A DNA stretch of 64,000 nucleotides from Nipponacmea schrenckii (taxonomy: Eukaryota > Mollusca > Gastropoda > Lottiidae), in the NCBI GenBank assembly GCA_030562195.1, contig JAUJPP010000007.1, positions 31,741,769-31,805,768 on the forward strand, read 5' to 3'. The notes beneath the pieces are model-generated. The model made no database searches. It saw only the letters and a program-made list of their open reading frames with translations, and was not told the DNA's origin. Within the stretch, counting starts at the first letter, position 1; every line of letters begins with the position of its first letter. A program made the translations under genes and the position numbers. Below, one piece after another: positions 1-12,200 of the stretch.

Positions 1-90
1 ACAGAATATAATAATGTTATTTTTGAAATTTCAATATTTTGGTCATTCTAAGAAGTAGTATACCTTTAAGATTAATCAAATTTCATCATC
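1..90 (+). other. 5' flank / presumed 5' UTR of the giant gene
   Basis: AT-rich sequence directly upstream of the start codon at 91. I see no convincing TATA box or initiator, and the transcription start may lie outside the window. No coding signal is visible. Confidence 0.4.
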
Positions 91-233
91 ATGTTATCCG
101 TACTGTGTCAAATAACCTTACTATCTATTGTAGCAAGTACTGGAAAATGTAAAGTAAAGAATGTAGCCAAGTGTTTTAGATCTTTTTATCAACACACTAT
201 TGGAAGCAGTTCGTCTATAACGGGAATTTGCAG
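91..233 (+). CDS. Exon 1: start codon, signal peptide and first half-module
   Basis: The ATG at 91 opens a hydrophobic leader (MLSVLCQITLLSIVASTG) typical of a signal peptide, followed at once by the first cysteine half-module (C-x7-C-x19-C, ending in TGC AG at the donor). The exon ends in phase 2 like nearly all repeat exons. Starting the mature protein with C1-C3 of a module is one of the reasons to define the module as C1-C3, intron, C4-C6. Confidence 0.85.
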
Positions 234-3200
234 GTATAGTGACTTGAAAAACTTTGTCATTTAGTGAGTTAATGCAAAGCATATTCGATAACAATTAAAT
301 TAATCCAATACAAGATTTTATAGATTAAAATTTAAGTTAGATCCAACTAGCAAACACTGCAAAAAAAACTTCAGTGAACTCACACAGCAGAGCCAGCAGG
401 GAAGTTATCAAAATTGGGCTTGGATTCTTTGAGCAAGTGTGTGCCATTAAGCAGAAGCAATATAAATTGATAAACAATTAGTGGTCTTATTAGTTGAAAG
501 GATGTTGGTAATGAAACCGGAGAGTAAACGTTTTGAATATCCTTTCAGTTCTACCAGATCGTCCTTTAGATGTGTCTCAAGGACCACAGAAGATTGTCCG
601 GATACGTTGAAATCTGCAATCAATGATCTAACCAACGAAATGAAGACCACCATTACATCCTTCTGTTCACCCAACACCTGTAACATTGAATACAGCAAAC
701 TCTGTTTATCTGATCCAGTTCTGGAACAAGTGATTGTTCAGGATGGTGAGCTGTCCAAAGAATCTTGCAAGTAAGAATCCTGTTTTGATTTATTCGCTTT
801 TGATTTTCAATTTTCGTTGGCATGTATTATGTATAGTATATATGTAAATGTTATCTGAAAGGAACAAGCTCTTATATTACAGATGATATACAAAAGGGTT
901 TTCAGTGGTTGATAATGAAATAAGATCGATAGTCATCTTTGACCATTCAAGTTGGAAATTGCAAAATAACATTTTTATTTCATATTTTTATTCAAATGAA
1001 TTTGATTTTTGATACATATATTTTTTATTTATGGGATATCCAATTCATACATTTGGATTTATTTGTAGGAAATTAAAACAGGTTTTGTCTTGTGTGACCA
1101 ATCATACAGTCGATTGTCTCCCCTCTGAGTACAGTGTAGTACAGTCGATAGTAGAAGAGAAGAGAGTTTTGTACACTCAGAAGTGTCCATTAACGCCAGA
1201 ATGTGAACGTTCTATCAAACCTACAGGTCCTTTAGTAGCTGAATTAGCATTATTTAACAGTGGTCTGATACCTTTATCAGTTTGCAGGTAGTTCCCAATT
1301 TCATATCACCCAGATTTAGATCCAAAGCGGTGCATATTTAAACTCAATCCAAAGGAAAGTTTTCTTGAAAGATCTTGACAACGTCTTTCGTAATCTCAAG
1401 TTAATATTCGTTGCAATAAACTTTTTGAAGCGGTAATTTTTAGCTAAATGGAGCAATAGCAGCTTAGGCTTACAAGTTGCTCTCTACCAGCTAGTCCATG
1501 GTTACACATGTTGACATTGATCTTTCCCGGATTTCAGTCCAATTTACAGCCGGGTCGATTAGAATAATAAGGAAAGATTAATTCAACAAGGTCTCAAGAT
1601 CAACCGAGTAATGGGAACCAAATCCAACCATTTGAATAATAGATCCAAATAGCTACTGAAAGTCTTATAATATCCTCTTTTGCATTCTTATAGTAACCGA
1701 CTGAAAGTCGACACGACCAATCTAGAAGATGATGATGTTAAAAGTCTCACAACTTACCGAAACACAAAGATTGAGAACTTCTGTAAGCATATAGCAATTT
1801 ACACTGTCTATATTTTTTGTATTGAAGTTTGATAAGCATTTAAAGCCACTAAAATACCGTTGGGGCATTAGGGAAATAACCATCGTTGTACAAGGATGAC
1901 AACTTAGATACTAAGATAAACTAATACACAAGATGCTGGTCCCAAACCTCCTGCCATTGAGTTTTCCAAAATATCCGTGTTCATATACAGCTGAGTTAAC
2001 TTGAATAATGAGGAATGATTCAGATATTGCTTCATTTTATGAACATTCCTTACAATTTTGTAAGAGTTGATCCTAACGACGAAAACCATTCAGCAATGAC
2101 CTTTCAGAAATAGAAATAAGGTGGATTAAGATACTGCCTACTAACTGGTCATTGGCCAAACAATCACATTGAGCTTTCCTGGATTTCTATTTATAATCAA
2201 GGTTTTATCTTTCGTGGTGTGCAATTTGAATTTGTTTTTACACTATGTTCTCTATTTACTTACTACTGTATTTTTAAGGTAAATGTAAAGTGTGTGATAC
2301 TGTAAAAGCTGCCCAGATTGTTGGCGAGATAACTGCCGCATCAGATATATGCTCGTAAGTATGTCAAGTATTATCACATTCTCGCTGAAAGGCAATACAA
2401 TTGGAAACTTATACCAAAATTAACGAACCCTTGTTTACTGAATCCCTGAACATTATTTATTTATTTATTTATTTATTTATTCATTTCAGGACTGGGTTAA
2501 AATTTGAGGAACTAGCCCAGGCTGTCAGTGGGTGTAATTCCGGTGAGGATATTACGGCAGTAACAGATGTACGAGATGATTTCACCTCAACTTGTTCAGG
2601 AGCCCTACCAACCTGTAAGACCCCAGTCTGCTCACCAAGTAATTGGGAAACGTGTTTGAAAGATGCAAACACCTGCCAGTACGTGTTTTTCTTCCTTGCT
2701 GAATTTCAGGGCAAATGTTTTCAAAATGACAGGGAAATATATTTCAAATTTCGAAATTATAAATTGTAACTGAATCCGGGGAATTTTGGCTTTAATAATG
2801 GTCGGTAAAAGCCTTAAACGCCCAACTACATTCTCTCTCGACGGCCCTGCTTGTGAACTTGGCAGTAAACTCGTTACATTATTGCTCCTTCCAAACAATT
2901 AGACACTTGTTCATGTCAGATCTTGTGCCTCCGACTGCCATCAAAAATATCCATACACTAGATTTGATTAAAGCTGACACATCAATGCATTTGAATAGAA
3001 ATATGACATTAAATGTTTTTAATTTATATTTTAGGGATATCAGTGCATGTCTAAAGGATGAATTAAATGGTTGTGAAGATGTTGAAAAGTTCAGATATTT
3101 GGCCGAAGCAAACGTACGAGCGTTAGAAATACCATGTTCCTTAGCGAGTATATTTCCAGTTGGTACTGTCGTACAGGATGTCTTTGACTGTTATGAGAGT

Positions 3201-6200
3201 GCTTATACAGAAATAATGGTTTTGCCTTCACGAAATGATCAACTGATTCTTTACATGTGTCCAACCTTTGAGAGTTTCAAAAGCTGCGTGGCCAAGATTG
3301 AAATAGATGATGTGACGGACTTGGCAGTACAGAGATATCTGAAGATATTTGAAGGTGTAGAATCAGTGGTATGTGAAGGCTGGACGACCGGTGGTACTAT
3401 ACTGTCTGGTTTCAGTGGTAATAGCAAATGTGCTATTGCCGAAGGAAAGTCCTGTCTCGATGATGTAGAGTCTATATTGTTAAACCTTGGACCAGATGAT
3501 GAACTTGATGACGTCTGTAGGTAAGACAGTCATGTTATTCTCATATTATGAAGATCTTTCAGACCAAAGCATTCTTTTAGCTAGTTATATACGATAGTTA
3601 CCGTATGATCTAGTTCTATTCTGACAACATCGACCATTCAAACTTTCAACCCATCTTCTAACTATCAGGATTGAAAATGTTGTTGAAATATAAGATATTT
3701 ACTGAGTTTTAAAGGGTTCAGGTATTGCGCTTAACTATGTGAAAGTGCCAAAAGCTTACTATTAGCAAGGTTAAAGGTGGGATTTCAAACGACGTAGATG
3801 AAACATATGAGTGAACTGATTGAAATTCAAAGTTTATGCCGTTTTTACCATGAAAGACGTTTTTTGCCTTATTTATGTGTTCACACATCTGTGATAGTGT
3901 CATTTTAATTTGATATTTATTTCTTGGATGAATGATCTTGAGGTTGGTTTATTTATTTTCAGCAAAGGAATATTGGACAAACTACGATGTGCAGCTACCA
4001 CGATATCTGATAGTTGTTTATCGGCGTCGAGTTCCGATTTCACCCTCTATGATAAAGCATACGGATCAATGTTAACCACGTATAAATCAGTGTGTGGAAA
4101 AAATAAACTACCAAACCTAGGATTGACTTCAGGTTCGTTTATCTCAGTGGAATCTCTATATCGCTCTACAATTGATGTAATGAGCACTATTTTAACAGTG
4201 GTATTTCTATATCGCTCTAAAATTAATGTAATGAGCACTATTTTAACAGTCGCAATCCTATATCACTCTACAATTGATGTAATGAGCACTTTTTTTAACA
4301 ATGATATTTCTATATCATTCTACAATTGATGTAATGAGCACTATTTTAACAGTGGAATCTCTATATCGCTCTACAATTGATGTATGGTGCTCTATTTTAA
4401 CAGTCACATTTCTAAATCTCTCTTCAATTGACATAATGAGCATTATTTTAACAGTGGTATTTCTATATAGCTCTACAATTGATGTATTGAGCACTATTAT
4501 AACAGTGGCATTGCTATATAGCTGTACAATTGATGTATTTAGCACTATTATAACAGTGGTATTTCTATATCGCTTCAAATTATGTATTGTGTTTTAACAG
4601 TGAGAATATTTTTTATCGTCCTATTCGGATTGAACATATATTTAGTCTACAGTATGTTTGAATTCTATTATTTGTATATTCAAAGATACATTCTGTGGAA
4701 CAGAACTAAAGGCTTCTGTTTGTGTTGCCAAATTTGTAAACCACGTTTCCGGCAATGCGTTTGCCTCACAACAACCGAAATCTTGCAGGTAAGTGTTCTA
4801 TAACTGCACATAATGGAACAAAAAAGCTTCAGCTGAATGTTAAAATCAATGATATTTCTATCAGCTTGGTCTAAATTATTTTGTTGTGTACCGTGAAAGG
4901 TAGTATTTTCACAAGCCTCTTGGGACCTTTCGTGTAACACTTTCGAAACCCCTCTCATGCATTTACAAGACGTGCCCTCGTCTTACTGCCATATTATTCA
5001 AACGTTATAAAGCAATACATTAGTCCGAGTCTAATTAAAATATAGACCTAACTTTCGTTCGTATCTTATTAGTTTCGTTTCGAATGTTTTTATTATCTAT
5101 TGGCTTTGTACGTAACAACTACAGTTAGGTCTAACACTGCCTTTCAATACAGACTGTTCGAACGACCTTTGACCTAACTCAGTTTTAACCTAAAGACCTG
5201 TTTCAACCGATCCACTTAATTTGAACTGATACAGAACAGCCAATGAAAACCCTGGTACAAAGGCCATTCCAAATATCAAACACACATTTCTTTTAGTATA
5301 AACCTTCTTCGGTGTCTACATTGAATCCATAATAAAGAAATAATTTATCAGCGGTTGACGAAACAACCATGTCGTTCTACTTTCTATTTGAGCGTACTTG
5401 ATAAGCTAGTTAAAACTGAGTTAGGTCAAAGGTCGTTCAAACAGTTCGAATTGGAGGGCAGTGTTAGAACTAACTGTAGTGGTGAGGTACAAAGCCAATA
5501 TCTAATAAAAACGTACGAAACGAAACTAATAAAATACGAACGAAAGTTAGGTCTATATTTCAATTACTGCATTAGTCCTAACCATTAACCAACGAATGCA
5601 ACCGTGGGTTTGTAGAACGGATTACAAATTGACATCCATGGATCAAAGGAAAAATGAATTTTGTTTTGTAATATGTGTGACACAATGTGCTTTTAGGACT
5701 TTTAATTATTGGTTTTTCATTTCAGCGAATTAAGTGAGCTAAAGGCCTGTTTGAACTCTCAACTTTACTGTAATGAGGATTCGGGTATGAAATACCAATC
5801 AATTTTAAAATGGGCTGCGGACCTTACTAGTCCGTCCTGTTCTCCCGTTTCAACCGACTGTGATGTCGACGAAATCAAGTCGTGCGTAAAAAAATACCTC
5901 ACAGAATTTTATTCCAGTTCAGATGATACTAAGCTCTGCAGGTAAAGTTGTCAACGTTTTTGTGTTGTGTCACTACATATTACTTTGTACTCCGGTATTG
6001 GTCTGACCATCGTCACAGTAGTCAATATTTAACAAACTTCCTCTTATCCCTTGACTACAGTAGCCATTTTTGTCCCTGCCAGAATGTTAACTTGTTGTTC
6101 AGATATTCCGTCGAGGGCTCGTCTATCTGTACTCACTAGCATATAAGCCAATTAAATAAGTGTATTTACAAACCAATATTCGAAATAAGTGGTTATTGTA

Positions 6201-9200
6201 GTCAAGGTATAAGACGATGTTAGTAATATAGCTCTACCATTGTAAAGATGTAATCTGACTTCTTTTAACTTACAGCGAATTAGAAAAGACCAAAACGTGT
6301 GTTGAAGAGAAAACAGCCAAATGTCCAGACAATTTAAAGCAATATGGTAAACGTCAGATACATAAATTCGTTACATTGTCATCCGAATCCTGTCAGGAGG
6401 AGCTTACTTGTGACATCTGTGATCCGGCTGGTGCTATCAACTGTATCCTGGACGTTCATCACTGGTCTAAATTCCTTTACCCAAACTGGCAACAAATCTG
6501 CCCGTAAGTTACCTTCCATTCTACTTAAGTTGCAAAGATCTTACATTGACAAGTTGAAAAGGTGGATTGCCCTTGAACACAATCAGCAAACGACTTTTTT
6601 CATTTCCTCGACACCATACCTAATCGTCCTCCCCAAAGCCCCCTAACCCCACCCCCAGATATACTATTTACCCCAAGAATCAATCAAATCTGACTAACGG
6701 TGTGTTCAGATTCCATGATAGGTCCGGAGATTACCTTTAGCCTCTACAACGATTTATAATTAATGAATGTTTTCTTCTGTTCTTTCAGAGCCCTAGATAA
6801 GTCAACAGGTTGTGTCAAGCAGCATATAGAGTCTTGTGAACAGTGCGAGAAGGACACAGTCAATGGTATCGTAACCAAACTTAACTCCAGACTGCAAGAT
6901 ACCTGTAGGTATCCTCCCCAAACCAAGTGTAAGATAGAAGAAGCTAAACAATGTATAGAGAAGCTACGATATGACTGGTCAGAGATGTCTGTGGATGTCG
7001 AAGATGAATTGGAAGACTTGATGTGTCTGTACGTAGCCATATATATTTTCTTAACAAAACAAGGTTTTAAGTCTCGACTCCATGCTATTCTTCAATGCAA
7101 CTAGTTCAGTATGCACATTATCCATACAATAACAATTCTTTGAGGTGATGCGGTCAGAATGATACCATATCTAAATCACTTCACCATCAATCAATTCACC
7201 ATCAGCCATTTCACCATCTATCATTTCACCATGAGTCGTTTCACTATCAATCATTTCACCATCAGTCATTTCACCATTTCACCATCAGTCATTTCACAAT
7301 TTCACCATCAGTCATTTCACCATCAGACATTTCACCATTTCACTATCATTCATTTCACCATTTCAGCATCAGTCATTTCAGCATCAGTCATTTCACCATC
7401 AATCATTTCACCATTAATCATTTCATCATCAGTTATTTCACCATCAGTCATTTCACCATCAGTCATTTCACCATTAATCATTTCATCATCAGTCATTTCA
7501 CCATCAGTCATTTCACCATCAGTCTTTTCACTATTTCACCATAATACTGTTGTTTTTTTTATGCTGGTGCAACATTAATAGCTCTGCCAATTTTGTGAAT
7601 TTGTGATATCATTCCAGGCGTATATCTGAAGCTAGAAATTGTCTCTATGAGAAAATTGAACATTGTGAATTTGAGACCGCAATCGTATTAAAAACAGATT
7701 TGGAAAAATTGGTCACGAAAATGGATAACTCTGCCTGCGACGACGAAAGCAGTTTCGAAACTTGTCTGAATCTCTTTGATGAAACTTATGATGAGATTAT
7801 GAATATCCAACCTTCAAAGGGCAAAGACTCTAATTCTAAAGACAAAGACTCTAATTCTAAAGACAAAGACTCTAAATCTAAAGACAAAGACTCTAATTCT
7901 AAAGACAAAGACTCTAATTCTAAAGACAAAGACTCTAACTCTAAAGACAAAGATAATAATGGCAAAGGTTCCAAAGACAAAGATAATAATGGCAAAGGTC
8001 CCAAAGACAAAGATAATAATTCTAAAGACAAAGACTCTAAAGACAAAGACAAAGATAATAATGGCAAAGGTTCCAAAGACAAAGATAATAATGGCAAAGG
8101 TCCCAAAGATAAAGATAATAATGGCAAAGGTCCCAAAGACAAAGATAATAATGACAAAAGTCCCGAAGATAAAGATAATAATGGCAAAGGTCCCAAAGAA
8201 AAAGATAATAATGGCAAAGGTCCCGAAGATAAAGAAAATAATGGCAAAGGCCCCAAAGACAAAGATACTAATGGCAAAGGACCCAAAGACAAGAACACTA
8301 AAGAAAATATCTATTTGAATACGGACAAACTGGAGGTCCAATGTAAAAGATTAATCCAGTCATGGAAATGTATACAGTTTCAAATCGTCTCTGATAAATC
8401 ACCAAGGAACCTCGCTATTAACCTAACCCTAGCCAGTTTTTATCAGATTGCACATCACAAATGCCAAGGTTTGTTTTCTTGATATTTTCGAATTTTATGT
8501 TGGTTATTGGAGTAACCCCCAAGGTTAGAATGAAGCTAAATATATTCGCCATGAAGTGAATTCGAGCACCTGTAGCTTTCTGTTAACACGGTTCCATTGT
8601 ACTTCTTATATCGATATTATTAACAATTTCGTATGGTGGTTGGTATTCATTTAGGGCAAAAAATGGACTAATAAATATCCCCCTCCCCCTCCTTCTCCAA
8701 GAAATAAAAAATAAACATCTTATCGTTCAATCCGATTACAATTATAGTAACGATCATGCCTGATATTGTAGTATTGCAGAATACGGAGTTGAGTTGTCAC
8801 AGCTGTAAAGATCAATCAGATAACGAAGAATGTAACAAGGAACCAGTACAGACTTGCTCTGAAAATCAGGTTAGTTATCTATACTAAAATATATATGGTT
8901 ATTACTATGGAATAACACACTCGAACCTAGTCCACAACCACCCTCGACTTAATAAGTCGGAATTTCAAACAGACATTTAAAGCCATTCCTTAACATATAA
9001 ATGTGACTTGAAGTTAATTAGAAATATTATAATATATGTGGCCATTTTACTTGATAAAAATTTCGTCATTAGTAGCTATTTCTAAAATGAATAATTACAG
9101 ATTTTCGATAATTTATGCTTACATCACCAGGATTTTTCAAGAATTTTCATCGTCATTATTGGCTATTTCCGATATTATTCCATACAACGTTTCGATAATT

Positions 9201-12200
9201 TACACTTACATTACCAGGATTTTACAATTTACATCATCATTAGTGGCTAATATTCCATACGACGTTTCGATAATTAACACTGTTATCATGTATTGTAATG
9301 ATATATCATTTATTTAATAGATGTGTCGAACTGTAGTAGAGACTGTTGATAATGGTGATAAGAAGTGGAATAAAGGTTGTATTGATATAGACCAATGTAA
9401 ACCTGGTAGAAATTACAATAAATATACACACTGCTGTCGGGGTGATTATTGTAACGCTGAATCTCTAGCTCCAGTTTATGGTATGACTTATTTCTTAACT
9501 TCTTCTTTTTAATCTCGACCTGAAATATTTATTACTGTTTCTGGTGAATTCCCTGATCAAAAACTAAATCTTTTGTATTTGTCGGAAGCGAAACTTAGCT
9601 GATCATCTGAAGTGTTATTTCCATAATGCGATTATTATGCTTTGAATCAGAAATAAAGTAAATTTTCCCAAATAATTGCTTTTGTCGTATTATTCCAGGC
9701 GGTTGTAACATCACAGCAGCTAAAGTTTGTTCCCGTCGTTTGGTAACTGGTTTACTACTAACAGAAGAGTTGGACTGCAGGTAGGTCCATTATATCACAC
9801 AGTGCTTGAATCTTCAATTTAGCAATTGGACAATAAATCTTAGTCCATCACAGCAACTGTGTATGATTTATCTAATAGTCGCTAGTAAAACGCCATGAAA
9901 ATATTAAGAAAAGTCAGTGTTTCAGCTAAATTACATGCATTATTAGCTTTTTTTATCTATAAAGCTTGTCAGTAACCTTTGGTGTGTTCATTGGATGGAA
10001 GCACAATGGCACACCCAAAACACCCACTCTATCGGTATGTTTTATATTGCTCTTCAATAATAAACATTCTATTCTTCAATCCACGGGTTATAAAGTTATA
10101 AATTTATTGTCTTTATTTCAGTGTATTAGATAAAGAGCTATCTTGTATGGTTGACGTGAGAAAAGGCTGTGTTGAAACGGGGCACAAGTGGCAACTTCAA
10201 ACTGTCGACCTTCTCCACAAGTCATCGGAAACCAGACAATGTAGATTGAAAGAGTTGGACACCGACTGTGGTGTAAACAGTATCACATCGTTATTTCAGA
10301 TGCTGAAAACACCCGGTATTCTCATTGACGACCTCTGTGGGTAAGTTATACACAGGTACCTAGAGGAATGAGGGGGACCCTTTGCCCCTTCTTTGACCCA
10401 ATCCCACTCTTAACTCTTCAAACGCCACGGGCGCATATATGTGCCTGTCGGCTCAAACGCCACGGGCGCAGATATGCGACACGAGTTGTGTTCTTACTAA
10501 AATCCTATTTACGAACAAACTTCCGATCGCAGCAACAAACGCACCTCACCATTAGAGAGCTGAAGGTCAAGGCTATCTCTAGATGTAAACAAAGCCAGGT
10601 GGTTGTTCTGGAAAAATTTGAGAAATTTTCGTTTGAAAATGACCAAAATTCAAACGTATTCTACAGTTGACATCGCGTATATTGTTCAGTACAGTGATGG
10701 AATAATGGCATATAGTGTTTTCAGTGAAGATTTTGATTTTGAAATCGATTTCGGAGGAAGATTTATCGTTAAATTCGACACAACAAATAACGAAAAAAGC
10801 CCCGGTCTGGACCACCGTTGACGAGAATCGTCCCTCCGGTTTCACGCCTGTCCCGATTTCAAAATTCTAATCAAGGTAGGCTTGCCGATAAATATTGAAT
10901 TTCAAAGGTTATTTTTTCTGTGAAAATACTGTAAAATGACACAAATATAATGGATATGCCAAGTCTACTGCAAAATACAAATGAATGGGGGGTCTAATTG
11001 TGTTTGTTCTTCCCTTTATGAAATTTTACTTTAATTTACTTTTTTTTTGTATTACAATCTACCTGTTTACCTGAATTACCTGCAATGTTAAAAAACAATC
11101 TGGCCTGTACAACTAGTTCATTATAAACAACCTGGCGTTTGAAGAGTTAAATATCATTTTAAATAGGGATGGAATTGCCTGTGCCCCTCTTCCCTCCTCC
11201 CTACAATTAATCCTGTGATCCCCTTTGACGTTGTATCTGAACTGTGTTGGTGATCGTCCGGCTCTTCCCTTACCGTCTCCTACGCCCCTACGCAAACGAT
11301 TAAACAACATTGATGTGTTTTGAGGTGAACTTTCATGAAACCTTCATCTTTTATTGTCGCCAGTGACATTCCGTTTGAGTTAATGTTCAGGTCCCGTGTC
11401 ACTAAAACCCTTAACAGAAAAATTTGTCTTCGGTATGATATTTAAATTGAGAGATGATATATTTCTGATACATTTGATAGTTAGACGTTTTGTGAAACAG
11501 GACCTAAGCCTTGTGAATTGGTGTGATTCTTTAAAGTCACGTTTCATGATATTTTTCAGCTTATTAGACGTGGTAGGAAAAAAGGTACAAGCTGTAAGAG
11601 AGGATCCGAGATGTTCAGATAAACTACAAGACATCAACACATCGTATCTTGTCATATGGTACAGATTTAACGGCGTCAAATGCCGTGAGGTACTTCCGGT
11701 TTGTATAAATGGCAACAAGGAGAACTGCAATGCCAACCCAGTCTGTGATTACGTAGAGATAATAAAGGAATGTTTCCATACACAGAAATACGAGGGGCTA
11801 GATACTTGTCAGTAAGTATATTATCACATCAAATCTCGTTAGCACATTAAGATATTCACCCCGAGAAACCACCTCACTCGAAAGTTTTGTTGTGACTTTT
11901 TTTATCCCCTTCTTTTCTATTTTTGAAAAGTAAATGAAGTAAATTTAAGCTGTTTGAAATACCATTATAACCGTTTTGATACGTCATATGCTGATATCAA
12001 TCTCTACCTCTTTCAGAAAAGTCCAGAAGCAGTATGAGTGTACACAGTATTTCAGTCAACCATGCCGTAGACACGTGGTTCTCCCTGGTATAGTGGATCT
12101 AGTATTCCAATCATATGTACAACAGGAGGACATCAGCAGTTGTTCTTCACTAGCAATTACACCAGAACTCAACATGTATGACTATACTCATATGTATTCA

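Noticed and set aside
2853..3034. Extension of exon 7 upstream to the in-frame ATG
   Set aside because: The segment lacks the module pattern, while a TTTTAG acceptor at 3034 joins in phase with exon 6.
4704..4788. Alternative acceptor for exon 9 after GGAACAG
   Set aside because: It keeps phase but removes the first cysteine of module 8; the upstream AAG acceptor before 4686 keeps phase and all six cysteines.
7171..7545. CRISPR-like regular repeat array (also 55551-55970)
   Set aside because: Units are head to tail without unique spacers, and the genome is eukaryotic; these are minisatellites.
7786..8341. Long minus-strand open frames opposite the charged insert of exon 13
   Set aside because: They are mirror frames of a 21/30-bp tandem repeat, have no start context, and code only for low-complexity Leu/Ser or Phe/Ile strings.
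8772..9480. Reading the LU domain as a secreted three-finger toxin
   Set aside because: It is spliced in frame inside a large transmembrane protein, with no separate start, signal peptide or stop.
10579..10845. Open frames inside the TTAA element as a transposase
   Set aside because: They are under 90 residues on both strands, with no DDE-type motif or similarity I recognise.
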